Translations under genes and position numbers: made by a program
Notes under the pieces: generated by a model
Told to the model about the DNA's origin: nothing
Seen by the model: the letters and a program-made list of their open reading frames with translations, nothing else
The model's database searches: none
Part shown: in pieces, positions 43,401 to 55,369 of the stretch
How positions within the stretch are numbered: the stretch's first letter is position 1
Layout of the letters: each line of letters starts with the position of its first letter
Assembly (NCBI RefSeq): GCF_021347895.1
Contig: NC_067117.1
Location: forward strand, 32,866,067-32,930,066
Reading direction: 5' to 3'
DNA: 64,000 bases
Source: Acanthochromis polyacanthus
Taxonomy: Eukaryota; Chordata; Actinopteri; Pomacentridae

Positions 43401-44395
43401 TCTGGGTAAAACTTCAAGGCTCCTATCAGCATGTGAGATAGGTGATTGGTCAGAACAAGTTAGGGACAATGAAAGGAGCATTTTTGTATCTACATTTAAT
43501 ACCGGGATCATGTTGTAAACAGAATCACTCTGTGGCAAAATCTTTTTCTAATGTAGTCATTTTTAACCCTTCTGAGCAGATTTCGTCTTTGGATTGTGAC
43601 ACCTGGATGGCGTGTCACAATCCAAAGTGTCTATCTGCTGAACTGATCAGAAATGATGGAAAAAGTAATACAAGGTGATAAATCTGGACCCCCCTCTGTG
43701 TATTTTAAGGACCTGGTGCTCTGAAAATAGTCGTCATATGAAGGTAAAACTTTTTATACTAAAGATAGAATCCTGCCTATTAGATTATCCTCAAACAAAA
43801 TGTGTGTAGAAACAATTATCCTTTCATTGTCTCTAATGTGTTCTGACCAACCACCTGTTTCACATGTTGGTAGGAGCTTTGAAAGTTTACCCAGAATGCA
43901 CTTTTCCCCCTAAACTTGTCCAAAATGTCTCAAAAATTGTGCAAAATGAGTCAAAAAATGTCAAATGCCCCCAAAATTCACCCCAAAAATTTCCTCAGTT
44001 ACTAATTTTTTCCCCAAAATGACCCAAAAATGTCAGAAATAATCAAAATGTAGGTTAAAAAAAACAAAACAATCTTTTCATTGTCTCTAATTTGTTCCGA
44101 CCAACCACCTGTCATGCATGCTGATGAGACTTGAAAGTTGCACTTTTCTCCATTAAACTTGTCCAAAATACCCCCAAAACCCACTCAGAATGATCAGAAA
44201 CATGTCTTAAATTACTCAGTTGCTGCCCAAAATGACAAAAACTTCTCAAAAATGAACCAAAAACGTTAAAAAAAAATCATCAAAACGTAGGCACAAAATG
44301 CTTCTTTCATTGTCTCTAACTTGTTCTGACCAATCACCTATCACACATGCTGATGGGAGCCTTGAAAGTTTACCCAGAATGCACTTTTAAAAGTT
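43392..44395. repeat. Inverted and direct copies of a 90-bp segment with TCCAAAATG units
   Basis: The segment CATTGTCTCTAA(T/C)...GTTCTGACCAA...CACTTTT occurs in direct orientation near 43815, 44078 and 44307 and inverted at 43392-43480. TCCAAAATG-type units fill the gaps. A hairpin lies at 43588-43626: 15-base perfect arms TTTGGATTGTGACAC and a 9-base loop. Confidence 0.7.
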
Positions 44396-44809
44396 TTCTC
44401 TGTTGAATTATCAGAAAACAGAAACCCATCTCATTTTAGATTGTGACACCCAGAGTGGAATTATTGGAGACGTAACATTTGTGGATGATTTTGTCCTCTT
44501 TGGTGTTAAACCCCTTAAAAAGCTCCTCCTGCAGCCTTTATTCCAGTTATTCCAGGATGTTATGTGGAGGAGAAGCAGTCAGTGTTGATAATCTATTTTA
44601 AAAATACTGTGACAGCTCGGTGACGTCGGCTGCTGTAAGTCAGATTTAATTTTACACAACAGCAGCTGCTTGTGTCACATATGTGTGTATATATAGTCGG
44701 TGGAGTATACATTTATTACTCATAATAGACTACAGTCTGCAACACATGAGATGTATTCAGCATTGCTTTATCAACAGGCTGCCTGTATAATGAAAGAAAT
44801 TCATTCTTA

Positions 44810-45840
44810 TTCTGAAAATGTGTCCAAAAATAACCTAAAAATGCCCAGATTGATTCAAAATGTGCCTTAAATAGCTTGAAAATCGCCCTGAAATTTGTTC
44901 AAAGTGACAATTTTGAGTCATTTGGGACATTTCTGAGTCCAATTTTGAAGCCCACAGGCCTTACCAATAAAAACAGAGGCTCCACATATTATATTTAGCT
45001 GTTTACATGTTTACAGCCTTTACAATTTTTTCCTCTCTGCTCATCAGCTGTAGAAAGATGTTTCACCATGCTGAATGTTTCTTCCAACAACCTGCTCCTC
45101 TGTTCACTGTATCTGAGCCATGCTGCATACATTTTATTGATCCAGTAGCTTTGATTTTCCTTTATGATCGTTTTGAGACAAATTTTAAGTCCTTTTGAAT
45201 CATTTTTGAGTCCTTGTGGACTATTATTTGTAATTTTGGAGAAATCTGAGTAAATTTTGAGCAATAATTTGAACCATTTTGAATCCTTTCTGTCATTGTG
45301 GACACATTCTGAGTCATTTTGAAAACATATTTGCATGTTTACAGCCCCTACAAACTTTTTCACATTTCACCATACTGAATGTTTCTTCAACAACTTGCTC
45401 CTCTGTTTGCTGTTTTAGAGCCATGCTGCATACATTTTAGTGATCCAGTAGGTTTGATTTTCCTCCTGCTCTGTGGAACACTGCCTGCAGTTCAGCCTGA
45501 ACATTCTCAGAATTTTTGTCTGTTGTCTGTTGATCTTAGCTGAGTCACTGATGGCTTCATAAATGCACCGAGGAGCTTTACATTTTTTATTTTTTGCAAA
45601 ATCTAGTTGGAACAAATGCTTATTTTTTTGAGAAATTTTAAATGACACATGTAGAATGAAGTGATTTTACGTGTCAATGTATCAGTTGCAGGTCTGATTA
45701 CTGATATCAGCACATCGTTAGCATCAAGTACGTCAGAAATAACTAGCTGAAGGAAACTTAAAAAGTTCAAATTTACACTATCTGGCTCCTAAATTTTGTC
45801 ATTTAGCAGATTTGTGGGGGGTTCAGGGGGTTAATTCATG
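44810..45840 (+). repeat. Family copy with TCCAAAATG array, right end GGGGGTTAA
   Basis: Plus-strand counterpart of the copy at 34.6-37.3 kb. It contains CATCAGCTGTAGAAAGATGT twice-related blocks (45040, 45370) and CCTCCTGCTCTGTGGAACAC, then CTGCCTGCAGTTCAGCC. It ends GGGTTCAGGGGGTTAA at 45817-45832. Confidence 0.65.
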
Positions 45841-46990
45841 CATATTCGGTTAATATTCATGCTTTTCTTCTAATCAAAGGATCTCATTTGTGTTGTGGCA
45901 TCAAATGACTGCTTTTAATATCAAGAAGACAACGGAAAGTTTTATGATTGGTCATGAAATCATTGAATATGTGTGTTTATCAAGAGTAAAATATGAGATA
46001 ACTAAATAACGTCATTGATGCTTATTCACCAGTGAATTTGCTGCAGAGATCAGAGGAAAACGAACCTGACGTGCAGAGTTTTTCCCTTTAAAATGAAAAG
46101 TAGCAGCTTGTGGGTACACACTTCAACAGTTCATCTGTTTAAATACAAAAATATGGAGGTTTAATTTGACTTTTGGTGGAGCTTGTCCTCAAACTTTGAA
46201 ATGTTTGTTGCACAGAATTCACTGATATTCTGAGTGACTGAGCTCCAGCATAGGTTTGGTGTTGTGGACAATTAGAAGGACTTTTACTGAATTCTGCTTG
46301 TTGAAATGCAGTTTTTTTTAAGTGTACAGTGGATTTAACATGCCAGCTATTCTTCCAGTCTGTCATTTGCTGAATTGAAATCAATCATTTTTTGCTGAGA
46401 GTCACAGACAGTGGATTCACTCCGCTCTAGAGAACTGTGTCGGAAAATCTGGACAGATAAAAGAGGTAATTCACTCTGTTTGAACAGTATTCATGATATT
46501 TTTGTGGTTTTGACTTTGTGTTTTTTTTCTCCAGTTAAAAGCTGTCACTCAGTGGAATCCTGTTCTTATGTTTCCTGAGTCGTGTTAATTGGTTGGTTGA
46601 GCTGCAGTCACTCCTCCTTCAGGGTGGTTTCTCTGTCCTCAAACATTATGCAAGAGTCTGAAACTTCTGACTCCAGTCATCTCTCTTATTCTGCTGATTC
46701 ATGAAGTCAATGAAGAGTTTATTTACATTCCAGCCACCATTTCAGTGTTTGAATCATGTTATGAGCTCAGATAAACCAGCGCCCTCTCTATTGTCTGACT
46801 GAAGATTATCTCTTTGCATTGACAAAACAAGCAAGTTAAATCTTAAAATGTTTAATTTTTCAGTTATAATTTGTGCCACTGAGCAGTTTCTTGCTCCAAA
46901 ATGGAAGAAAGAGAGCTGAAGTATGAATCATTTAACATGAAATCAATTAGATGGTCAGCAGATAATTAATCAGCAACTGTTTCTGTTAAG
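45841..46990. other. Non-coding stretch, nothing recognised
   Basis: Ordinary AT-rich sequence. No exon, RNA gene or repeat was identified. Confidence 0.4.
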
Positions 46991-47009
46991 AGCTGACGTA
47001 GAAGGAACC

Positions 47010-47575
47010 TCAATTGGTTCCCAGTTTGTTTTAGTTTCAATATATTGGTTCCCAGTATGCTTCACAGTCTTTTTATTGATCCCCAGTATGTTACTGTTTC
47101 ATTATATTGGTTCCCAGTATTTTTCAGTTTTATTTTATTGGTTCCCAGTATGTTTGAGAATCCTTATATTGGTTATATATTAGGGGCGGCTGTGGCTCAG
47201 GTGGTAGAGGGGGTCGTCCAATGATTGAAGGGTTGGCGGTTCGATTCCCACTCTCACCTAGTCATGTGCTGTTGTGTCCTTGGGCAAGACACTTTACCCG
47301 CTTTGCCTCCAGTGCTGCTCTCACACTGGTCTATGAATGTTGGAGGGGCCATAGGCACGGATTGGCAGCCACGCTTCTGTCAGTCTGCCCCAGGGCAGCT
47401 GTGGCTACAGATGTAGTTTACCACCACCAGAGTGAGAATGTGTGAGTGAATGAATAATGGATCCATTGTGAAGTGCTTTGAGTGCCCAAAAAAGCGCAAT
47501 ATACATCTAATCCATTATTCCCTGTATGCTTCGGCCTCTTTATTTGTGGTTCCCAGCATGTTTCCGAGTCATGAT
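47010..47575 (+). repeat. TTGGTTCCCAGTATG minisatellite, split by a SINE
   Basis: Five to six imperfect units of about 36-40 bp (TATATTGGTTCCCAGTATG) lie at 47010-47170. One more unit follows the SINE at 47519-47570. Confidence 0.75.
47183..47518 (+). mobile_element. tRNA-derived SINE
   Basis: The head has tRNA-type promoter boxes: GTGGCTCAGGTGGTAGAG (box A) and GGTTCGATTCC (box B). GTCCTTGGGCAAGACACTTTA follows, then a tail ending GTGCTTTGAGTG...AAAAAGCGCAATATAC. This is the arrangement of the widespread fish V-SINE-type elements, whose tails resemble L2 LINE tails. Confidence 0.85.
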
Positions 47576-48880
47576 TATGTATTTCAGCCTCTTTTTACAC
47601 CTATTTGTACTTTTTTCTGTCTTTTTAACGCTGTTTCTGTTTTATTTTTGCCTCCTTGTGAATCAGTTTAAAACATCCTCCATAAACACAGATTCTTATT
47701 GTCAGTATCGCTCTACATTATAATGCTGTATGGGTTCCTGAAACGCCAACAGATCACCTCAGGTTTGTTTGTTCAGTCTGTTGACCTGCAGAGCTGCAGC
47801 CACCTGTTGACCTCCAGCCTTAATCTGAGTCGGAGGCTCAGCAGCCGATCACATCTGCTCAGCTTGTTCTCAGTTAACCAGCACGTTTCTTCTTTGTAGT
47901 GAGGAAATCAGAGAGCAGACGAGCCTCTGAGACACACTGCCTGTTTGTTTTATTACTGTTCTTCATAATTACATTAGTAAAATACAGAAATATTCACATT
48001 TTAAACGGACCAAACTATGAAAAGGTGTTTGTGCTCTGCAGGTTTATAATCTGACACCTTCTAATGGACTCAACCAAAACTGAGGTGGTAGAATTAACAT
48101 TTCCTCTACAACCAAAGACTTTTTTTTATTTCTTAATGACTGGTAGCATAAAATAACATAAAAATGAAGTTACTCCAACTAGTATTTAGCTGCTATTTGA
48201 GGAGAATTTTAACTGTTATGTTTGTAACAGCAGGAATTACAAACTAAAGTGTTTATTTGTCCAGGTTTTAATGATTTTATAACTGAAATGTTTTACAGTG
48301 TAGATGAACGTTATTGTTTAGAGTTTTTATGAATGATAATTAAATAAATAAATGATTAATATTTGATAAGCTGCTGATTTAAACCACACAATAAGAGCCC
48401 AGCTTTGTTTATTTATTGTTGTTTGTTCTTGTCTTTACCTGCTTTGGCTCCGCCCCCTCCTACAGGTGAATGACCTGAAGTGACCCTGCAGGCTCAATTC
48501 ACGGTTTATTCATAAAAATTGGTAAAAATGTTTCAGTTCTTTGTGGGTTCTGCTGGTGAGATAAAGATTTATTCTCACCACTTAGATGAACGCAGCGCTG
48601 TGAGATAAAACAAATATAATTTATTAATTCTAATAAACCTTTAAGATGCAAACATTGTTTTGGCATAATAATGCTGCATCACTCTAATATTGTTTGTAAT
48701 TTCACTCAAATTTCTGCATTAAACTATAAAAACACATCCCATAATAAAAACATTGTACAAATCTGGAAGAAAAAATACGTTAAATAATGGTAGAACACCA
48801 ACATTTGAAACCCATAAAAGCTTAAAATAATGTAAAATATCTGTAAAATAAAGTTATTTTTAGCTGATAGAAGTACAGCA
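47576..48880. other. Non-coding stretch, nothing recognised
   Basis: AT-rich with a moderately GC-rich patch near 48440-48500 (GGCTCCGCCCCCTCC). No gene recognised. Confidence 0.35.
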
Positions 48881-49149
48881 ATGAAAGTGTAATTCTCTGG
48901 TCACACATGGTAAAAGATTTTTAATGTGGATGTTAATATTTACAAGTTTTTTTATAGTTAATGTATAAATTCATACTTTTTTCTGTGATTTTACTGCATA
49001 TTATTTCTAATTTAATAATTAAACAGGAAATATTCGTAAAAAATTAAAGTTTGAAAAGGATTTACAAATTTGAATGCTTAGTATACATAATTTGATTTCA
49101 AATTACGACAAATATCTGTAAAATACTTACCAATATATATATAAAAAGG

Positions 49150-50725
49150 TAATAAATCATGTAATTTTACTTCTAAACATTGTAAAAGATCAAGTTATTA
49201 TTAGTAAAAGTCCAGATTTTTGACGTGGACATTATTTACATTTTTTCTTTAGTTTTTTCAGATTAACATGGAAATAATAAATAATTTGCAGTATTATTTT
49301 TCTCAATAATTTGTGCAATTTAAATTTCAGTGTCATTTATTACTTAATTTTAATCCACTACAAGTTCATTTTTAGGTGGAATATTTCATTAAATAGTGTG
49401 AAAGTCATTCACTAGTTTAGTATCATTGTCAGTGTGACTTCCTGCTTTTAAATTCTAGACTTATTTTAGTTTATTTACTTTATTGTTAATAATGTGTTTC
49501 ATACTTAGATCTCATTTATCATCTCATGTAATTTCATTTTTTTGTGCAATATCTGGCAAAAGAGTCATAATAATAAAGTTTTATTTTATCTTGTTTTCTT
49601 ATTTTGGTGTCATTTTGCAGGAAAATGAGTTGGATTTGACTGATGAGAAGAAATTATTCAGTTTTGTTTTAGACTTTCCATCTTTTTTTGCAAAGAAACT
49701 GGACTTCAGGTGTTCGATAACATGCAGTAAAATCGCAGAAAAAAGTAGGAATTTATATATTAACTATAAAGAAGACAAAACACTGTCAATATTAACGTCC
49801 ATTTTACCATGGGTGACCAGAAGATTACACTTCAATTACTGTGTTTAAATCAGCTAACAAATACCTTGATTTTTAAAATATTTTTTATGTTATCTGAACT
49901 GTTTTTTATTGTTTTCAAATGCTAGAGTGTTCCACTGTTATGAAAAATGTGTAAATAAGGTAAGAAATCATGTAAATTTACTTTTAAAGAACTAATGTAC
50001 TGCAATTTTTTTTTTTAAAGATTTGGGCGGTTTTGTTTGTTTTTGTTTTTATGATTTACATGTAACTAATAAATAAATAATCTGCAATATTTATTTACTC
50101 AATAGTTTGTGAAATATAAATTTCAGTGTCATTTATTTTGTCATTTTAATCCACAGAATTCTAACATAATGTGCAATTATTCAGGTTTTAGGTGGAATAT
50201 TTCAATAAATGGTGTGAAATCAATTTACTAGTTTAGTGTTATTGTTACTTCCTGCTTTTATATTCTGGAATCATTTTAGTTTAATTACTTTATTTTTTTA
50301 GTTTAGTGTTTTATTGTACTTATATCTTATTACTTTTCCATTAAAAACTACATTTCTCATGTTGTGTCATTTAATTTCTGTGCGAAGAATAGAATAGAAT
50401 AGAATAGAGCAGAATAGACATGCAGGTACTCTGGAATTATTTGTGGATTTTCTCGTGTCTGCTTTATATACAAGGAAAAACAAAATAAAACAAATTAAAA
50501 TAATAAAAAATGTAAGAGCAGCAGCAACAAAAAAGAGAAATACAGCATGCAATATATAAATAAAATAAAATAGACATCCTGGGATGTAAATTGCACATAT
50601 TTGTGGTGTACGGATGCTATATTGCACATGTTGGTGTGTGATAAAAAATAATTACAACAGTAAAGTTAAATCTCATCTTATCTTCTTATTTTAGTGTCAT
50701 TTTGCTGGAAAATGAGTGGATCTGA
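49150..50725 (+). repeat. Tandem duplication of about 800 bp
   Basis: Block A (about 49150-49660) and block B (about 49960-50725) share AAATTTCAGTGTCATTTATT, AGGTGGAATATTTCA(T/A)TAAAT, ACTAGTTTAGT, CTTCCTGCTTTTA and TAGTGTCATTTTGC(T/A)GGAAAATGAGT. Block B is interrupted at 50383-50640. Both are non-coding. Confidence 0.7.
50383..50640 (-). mobile_element. Retroposon-like insertion with AGAAT-repeat edge
   Basis: It begins with five AGAAT-type repeats (AATAGAATAGAATAGAATAG). It interrupts block B of the tandem duplication at a point where block A is continuous. The interior is A-rich on the plus strand. Probably a 5'-truncated LINE or SINE in minus orientation; the family is not identified. 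Confidence 0.4.
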
Positions 50726-51229
50726 CAGGTGGTTTTCTGTTTGACTTTTCATCATATTAGCTCCAGTTTCTTCTTCTTTGAATCCTATTTTTATGCAGAG
50801 AAGCTGGATTGTAGGCGTCTTTGTTAGAAAAAGCAGCTCACAGCTGCGTTTCCTCTCATGTGCAGATGGACGTTAAGACGGACTTTAATCCTGCAGGAAT
50901 CTTCTCCTGCTGCTGCTGCTGCTCATTGAACCAGGTCAGCTTCATTATGCAGACTTCCTGTGTGACCTCTGACCTCTGGATCTGATTGGACGGACTCCAG
51001 GGCAGCAGGTAAAGACTGACCTGATTACACACACACATACACACACGCACACGCAGCAGGTTATCTCCACATGGTTAGCGTGTTTTTACGCCACATGATG
51101 AAATATTGAAGAAACAGAGGCGGAGGAACACAGAGAGAGTGTGTGTGTGCTAAACTTTACTGTCTCTTTCATAACCGACGTGATGAAATCAGAGGCCAAG
51201 TGTCTGACTCAACTGTGGACCGACGCAGG

Positions 51230-51262
<33 letters not shown>

Positions 51263-51679
51263 CAACAACAACTCACACTGCTGTGTTTCCTCACACACCG
51301 TCCTGGTTCTCAGGGTTGTCACCTGTCCAGCACCTGGCCGTCTGCTGCTGCTCTGGTTGTGATGGGAGTGCTGTGCAGCTCTAAATACTGCTGCTGCTCT
51401 AAATGCTGCTGCTGCTCGTCCGTCCCGGTGGTCTCTGCTCTCTCAGACTGGCTTCAAGGCATTCAGCCTCAGGGAATCTCTCCCAGTTTAACATCTGGTC
51501 CAACAGGGGAGGTTTTAAAAGCTTCGGGGCAGTGAGGCGGCGATAAAACTTCCCCAGACAGATTCTCCTCCTGAACTAGTTCATTTGTTTTTCAATAATT
51601 TAATGTCATTTTACTTGAGATAGCATTTAGTAAAAGCACTTACACTGAGTCCAGTAAACAAAACAAAACACGCAAATGC
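50726..51679. other. Non-coding stretch with CA and CTG runs
   Basis: It holds CTGCTGCTGCTGCTG near 50910, an ACACAC run near 51027-51054, (AC)n at 51231-51260 and CTGCTG clusters at 51391-51417. No gene was recognised, though the patch 51140-51540 is less AT-rich than its neighbours. Confidence 0.4.
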
Positions 51680-51905
51680 ACCACCGTTCAAAAGTTTGGG
51701 TCACCCAGACAATTTCATGTTTTCCAAGAAAAAAATCACACTCTCATTCATGTGCTAACTTAATTACACAAGGGTTTTCTAATAATCAGTTAGCCTTTCA
51801 ACACCATTAGCTAACACAATGTAGCATTAGAACACAGGAGTGATGGTTGCTGGAAATGTTCCTCTGTACCCCTATGGAGATATTCCATTAAAAATCCGCT
51901 GTTTC
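51680..51905 (+). mobile_element. Tc1-type 5' end fragment
   Basis: It starts CACCGTTCAAAAGTTTGGGT, a fish Tc1 terminal repeat. The leader of the same family follows (GGAAATGTTCCTCTGTACCC, TGGAGATATTCCATTAAAAA). It is cut off where the L1 fragment starts. Confidence 0.65.
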
Positions 51906-51929
51906 CCCACTTATCAGACAGTATTTAAA

Positions 51930-52362
51930 GGATGTTCATGGAGCACTGCAAGACTTTTTTAAACGTGCGATTCCATTTGAAATAAAAACAGTTTATTTTG
52001 GATGTTTATCACAAGACTGGAGAAAAAGCAAAAATATGAGTGATGAGTGTTTTGTTGGTTGCAAGTAAAAAAAAATCAAAAACTAAGAAATGGCTATTGC
52101 AGGATATTCCCACCATATCAGCATACTGGGATATAACACTGGATATTTATAAGATGGAAGAGATGACAGTGTTTGTAAATCAAAAGCAAGGCTGGTTTGT
52201 AGCATGTTGGGAAAAATGGGCTGCGTATATAAGAATGAAAAAGCCCAATTTAATTTTTAGACTAAAAGGACAATGTAATGGACACTCCCTAATGTTCATA
52301 AAGTTGTTCACACTTTTGTTTATTTTATTTTATTTTCTTCTGAAAAAAGAACAATAATATTG
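51930..52362 (+). pseudogene. L1-type LINE, C-terminal fragment
   Basis: VLLVASKKKSKTKKWLLQDI, DITLDIYKMEEMTVFVNQKQ and WEKWAAYIRMKKP resemble the last part of fish L1 ORF2 (the region AASKK...TRKWL...YKMERLTF...W.KW..Y). The upstream part continues only in another frame (IPFEIKTVYFGCLSQDW), so there is a frameshift near 52040. It lacks the polymerase core. Confidence 0.6.
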
Positions 52363-52386
52363 TGCACATGCTGGCACATGTAAATA

Positions 52387-53628
52387 CACTCAACAAAAAT
52401 ATAAATGCAACACTTTTGTTTTTGCTCCCATTTTTTATGAGATGAACTCAAAGAAACTTTTTCCACATACACAATATCACCATTTCTCTCAAATATTGTT
52501 CACAAATCTGTCTAAATCTGTGATAGTGAGCACTTCTCCTTTGCTGAGATAATCCATCCCACCTCACAGGTGTGCCATATCAAGATGCTGATTAGACACC
52601 ATGATTAGTGCACAGGTGTGCCTTAGACTGCCACAATAAAAGGACACTCTGAAAGGTGCAGTTTTATCACACAGCACAATGCCACAGATGTGGCAAGATT
52701 TGAGAGAGCGTGCAGTTGGCATGCTGACAGCAGGAATGTCAACCAGAGCTGTTGCTCGTGTATTGAATGTTCATTTCTCTACCATAAGCCGTCTCCAAAG
52801 GCGTTTCAGAGAATTTGGCAGTACATCCAACCAGCCTCACAACCACAGACCACGTGTAACCACACCAGCCCAGGACCTCCACATCCAGCATGTTCACCTC
52901 CAAGATGGTCTGAGACCAGCCACTCGGACAGCTGCTGAAACAATGGGTTTGCATAACCAAAGAATTTCTGCGCAAACTGTCAGAAACCATCTCAGGGAAG
53001 CTCATCTGCATGCTCGTCGTCCTCATCGGGGTCTCGACCCGACTCCAGTTCGTCGTCGTAACAGACTTGAGTGGGCAAATGCTCACATTCGATGGCGTCT
53101 GGCATGATTGAGAGGTGTTCTCTTCACGGGTGAATCCCGGTTTACACTGTTCAGGGCAGATGGCAGACAGCGTGTGTGGCATAGTGTGGGTGAGTGGTTT
53201 TCTGATGTCAATGTTGTGTATGGAGTGACCCATGGTGGCGGTGGGGTTATGGTATGGGCAGGCGTCTGTTATGGACGAAGAACACAGGTGCATTTTATTG
53301 ATGGCATTTTGAATGCACAGAGATACCGTGACGAGATCCTGAGGCCCATTGTTGTGCCATACATCCAAGAACATCACCTCATGTTGCAGCAGGATAATGC
53401 ACGGCCCCATGTTGCAAGGATCTGTACACAATTCTTGGAAGCTGAAAACGTCCCAGTTCTTGCATGCCCAGCATACTCACCGGACATGTCACCCATTGAG
53501 CATGTTTGGGATGCTCTGGATCGGCGTATACGACAGCATGTACCAGTTCCCGCCAATATGCAGCAACTTCACACAGCCATTGAAGAGGAGTGGAAAAACA
53601 AAAGTGTTGTTTTTATTTTTGTTGAGTG
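52387..53628 (+). mobile_element. Tc1-type transposon, internally deleted near its 3' end
   Basis: The left end CACTCAACAAAAATATAAAT and the right end reversed CACTCAACAAAAATAAAAAC are terminal repeats, flanked by TA at 52385-52386 and 53629-53630. The length of 1242 bp is short for the family. The transposase runs straight into the right terminal repeat, so its end and the 3' leader are deleted. Confidence 0.88.
52679..53613 (+). pseudogene. Tc1 transposase pseudogene (D to G, stop, lost C-terminus)
   Basis: One frame spans the protein with a single TGA at 53105. N-terminal motifs: LRERAVGMLTAGMSTRAVAR and VHFSTISRLQRRFREFGS. The catalytic domain: FTGESRFTL, where FTDESRF is normal, so the first catalytic Asp is Gly. 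GGGGVMVWAGV follows, then QQDNARPHVA (second Asp kept) and SPIEHVWDALDRR (Glu kept). The sequence after IEEEWKN is replaced by the transposon end. Not functional. Confidence 0.88.
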
Positions 53629-53794
53629 TAGTCCACACAAACACTAACAGTTCTGTTTGGTTGTAAATCAAAAGCTGCACATCAGAGAGATTCGTTCATT
53701 TCCCACCACTCAGTGGAAGTAATAAAGACAAGAAGCTGCATTAATGCAAATCCTGCATTTGATTATTTAATCCTCTGAAACACTGCAATATGTA

Positions 53795-54260
53795 ATATTC
53801 ACTGCAACATAAAGTCCTGCACCTCTACAGAAACAGAACAACCATGAAGGAGAACTCAGAAATGTCTAATGTGCAGTTTGATACAGTCAGAATGAGAGAA
53901 ATCCAAGACAAGGCAAAAGATTGATTTCCTTTATCATTTTTTTGGACAGAAATTTAAAAAAAAAATCTAATCATATGCAACATTTTTTCCCAGTGTCTGC
54001 AGCTGTTACCACCACTGGAGAAAAAACGGTGACTCTACATACTATAAATATTGAACTATTTACATGGTTAATTAGTTTCCATGCTCCGCTGTGTTCTGTG
54101 TCAACACTGCCTGCAGTTCAGCTGAAAACTCTGAATTTTTATCCCATCACTGAGGATCACAGCTGACTCTTTCATGGCTTCACGGCTGCAATGACAAGCA
54201 TTAAATTTCATACTTTTTTTTTTTTTACAGAATCTTACTTCTGACTTATTCAGAGGTGTA
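53795..54260 (+). repeat. Copy of the TTAA/CCCTCTGAAC repeat family
   Basis: It holds CACTGCAACATAAAGTCCTG, CAGAAACAGAACAACCATGA, GTGTCTGCAGCTGTTACCAC, ACACTGCCTGCAGTTCAGC and the poly(T)-TACAGAATC block. Both termini are lost. Confidence 0.7.
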
Positions 54261-54651
54261 TTTAAACTACTTTTATAGTGTGTTTTACAGAACTGGAAGA
54301 CTTCACAGATATCAAATGTTTTTAGAGGAGAGAAAAATGGGTTTTAGTGGATCAGTTTCCCTCAGCTGTGATGTTAGCATGTTAGCGTAGCGGCTAGTTA
54401 AACTCAGATGGGGGCAAACGTTACGCCTGCTAACCGATCAAACGCCAAACGCAGTCCTGTAGGGAGCAGCTGTTGAATTACTGTTATTACTTCATCAATT
54501 ACAGTCGTTCTGGTTCTTTTTCTCGCTTCTCTCTGTTCTGCAGAATGAAAGGCGATGTTCAGCCTCAGTAATCCCCCACCGCACACGCTCAGAGGTCACC
54601 AGGGATGATGCAAAACTGAGATAAGAAGACACTTAAATACTGTATGTGTGC

Positions 54652-54654
<3 letters not shown>

Positions 54655-54692
<38 letters not shown>
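54655..54692. repeat. (TG)n microsatellite
   Basis: About 19 uninterrupted TG units, followed 110 bases later by a second run at 54801. Confidence 0.95.
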
Positions 54693-54693
<1 letters not shown>

Positions 54694-54797
54694 ACACATC
54701 CCTATAAACACACACATGCTGAGGCTGGCCTGGGATTGTCTCTGTGATGAAACCAGCAGTAATGTCTGCTGTTGGCATGACGACTCCATCCTCTGTG

Positions 54798-54800
<3 letters not shown>

Positions 54801-54837
<37 letters not shown>
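54801..54837. repeat. (TG)n microsatellite
   Basis: About 18 TG units. The unique DNA between the two runs is non-coding. Confidence 0.95.
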
Positions 54838-54839
<2 letters not shown>

Positions 54840-55369
54840 CACAGAGTGTGTGTGACCTTTGACCTCCCATGTGTGTGTCTGCAGTTAAAAAAAGCATGTT
54901 GCGAAGGTTCAAATCTCAAAATTTTACGATAATGAAATGAGCAGCAAACTTTCTGTTACTCAATTCACAGCTCAGTACAGTGACTAGATAAAACTTTAGC
55001 AGTGTTAGTACAAAATAATAGATTACCGTTAAAGCTGCAATGATTTGTTCATTAATTATGAAGTATTTTGATAGTTTATTAACTGTTTTCACTCATTTTT
55101 AACCATCCAGCAAATTAAAAAGGCACATTATCTTTTATAAAATTGCCAAAATTAAGATTACTGCTGACTTTCAACACACTAAATTGCTTTATTCTTCCTT
55201 AAAATTGTTTTATACAGTAGTGCACCAAAGCAGAATATCAAACACCTCGTATGTGAAACAGTAAAACTGATTCTGATTCAATAAAACAGGAAGAATTGTT
55301 GGGTTTTCAGCTTTCCGGTGGTCCTTGAACGTCTCATGTCCAACATACACCTGCATCAGGGCAACATTT

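Noticed and set aside
43681..43910. Possible extra atrip- or trib3-related exon near the hairpin
   Set aside because: No open frame with splice sites; the similarity is to nearby repeats only.
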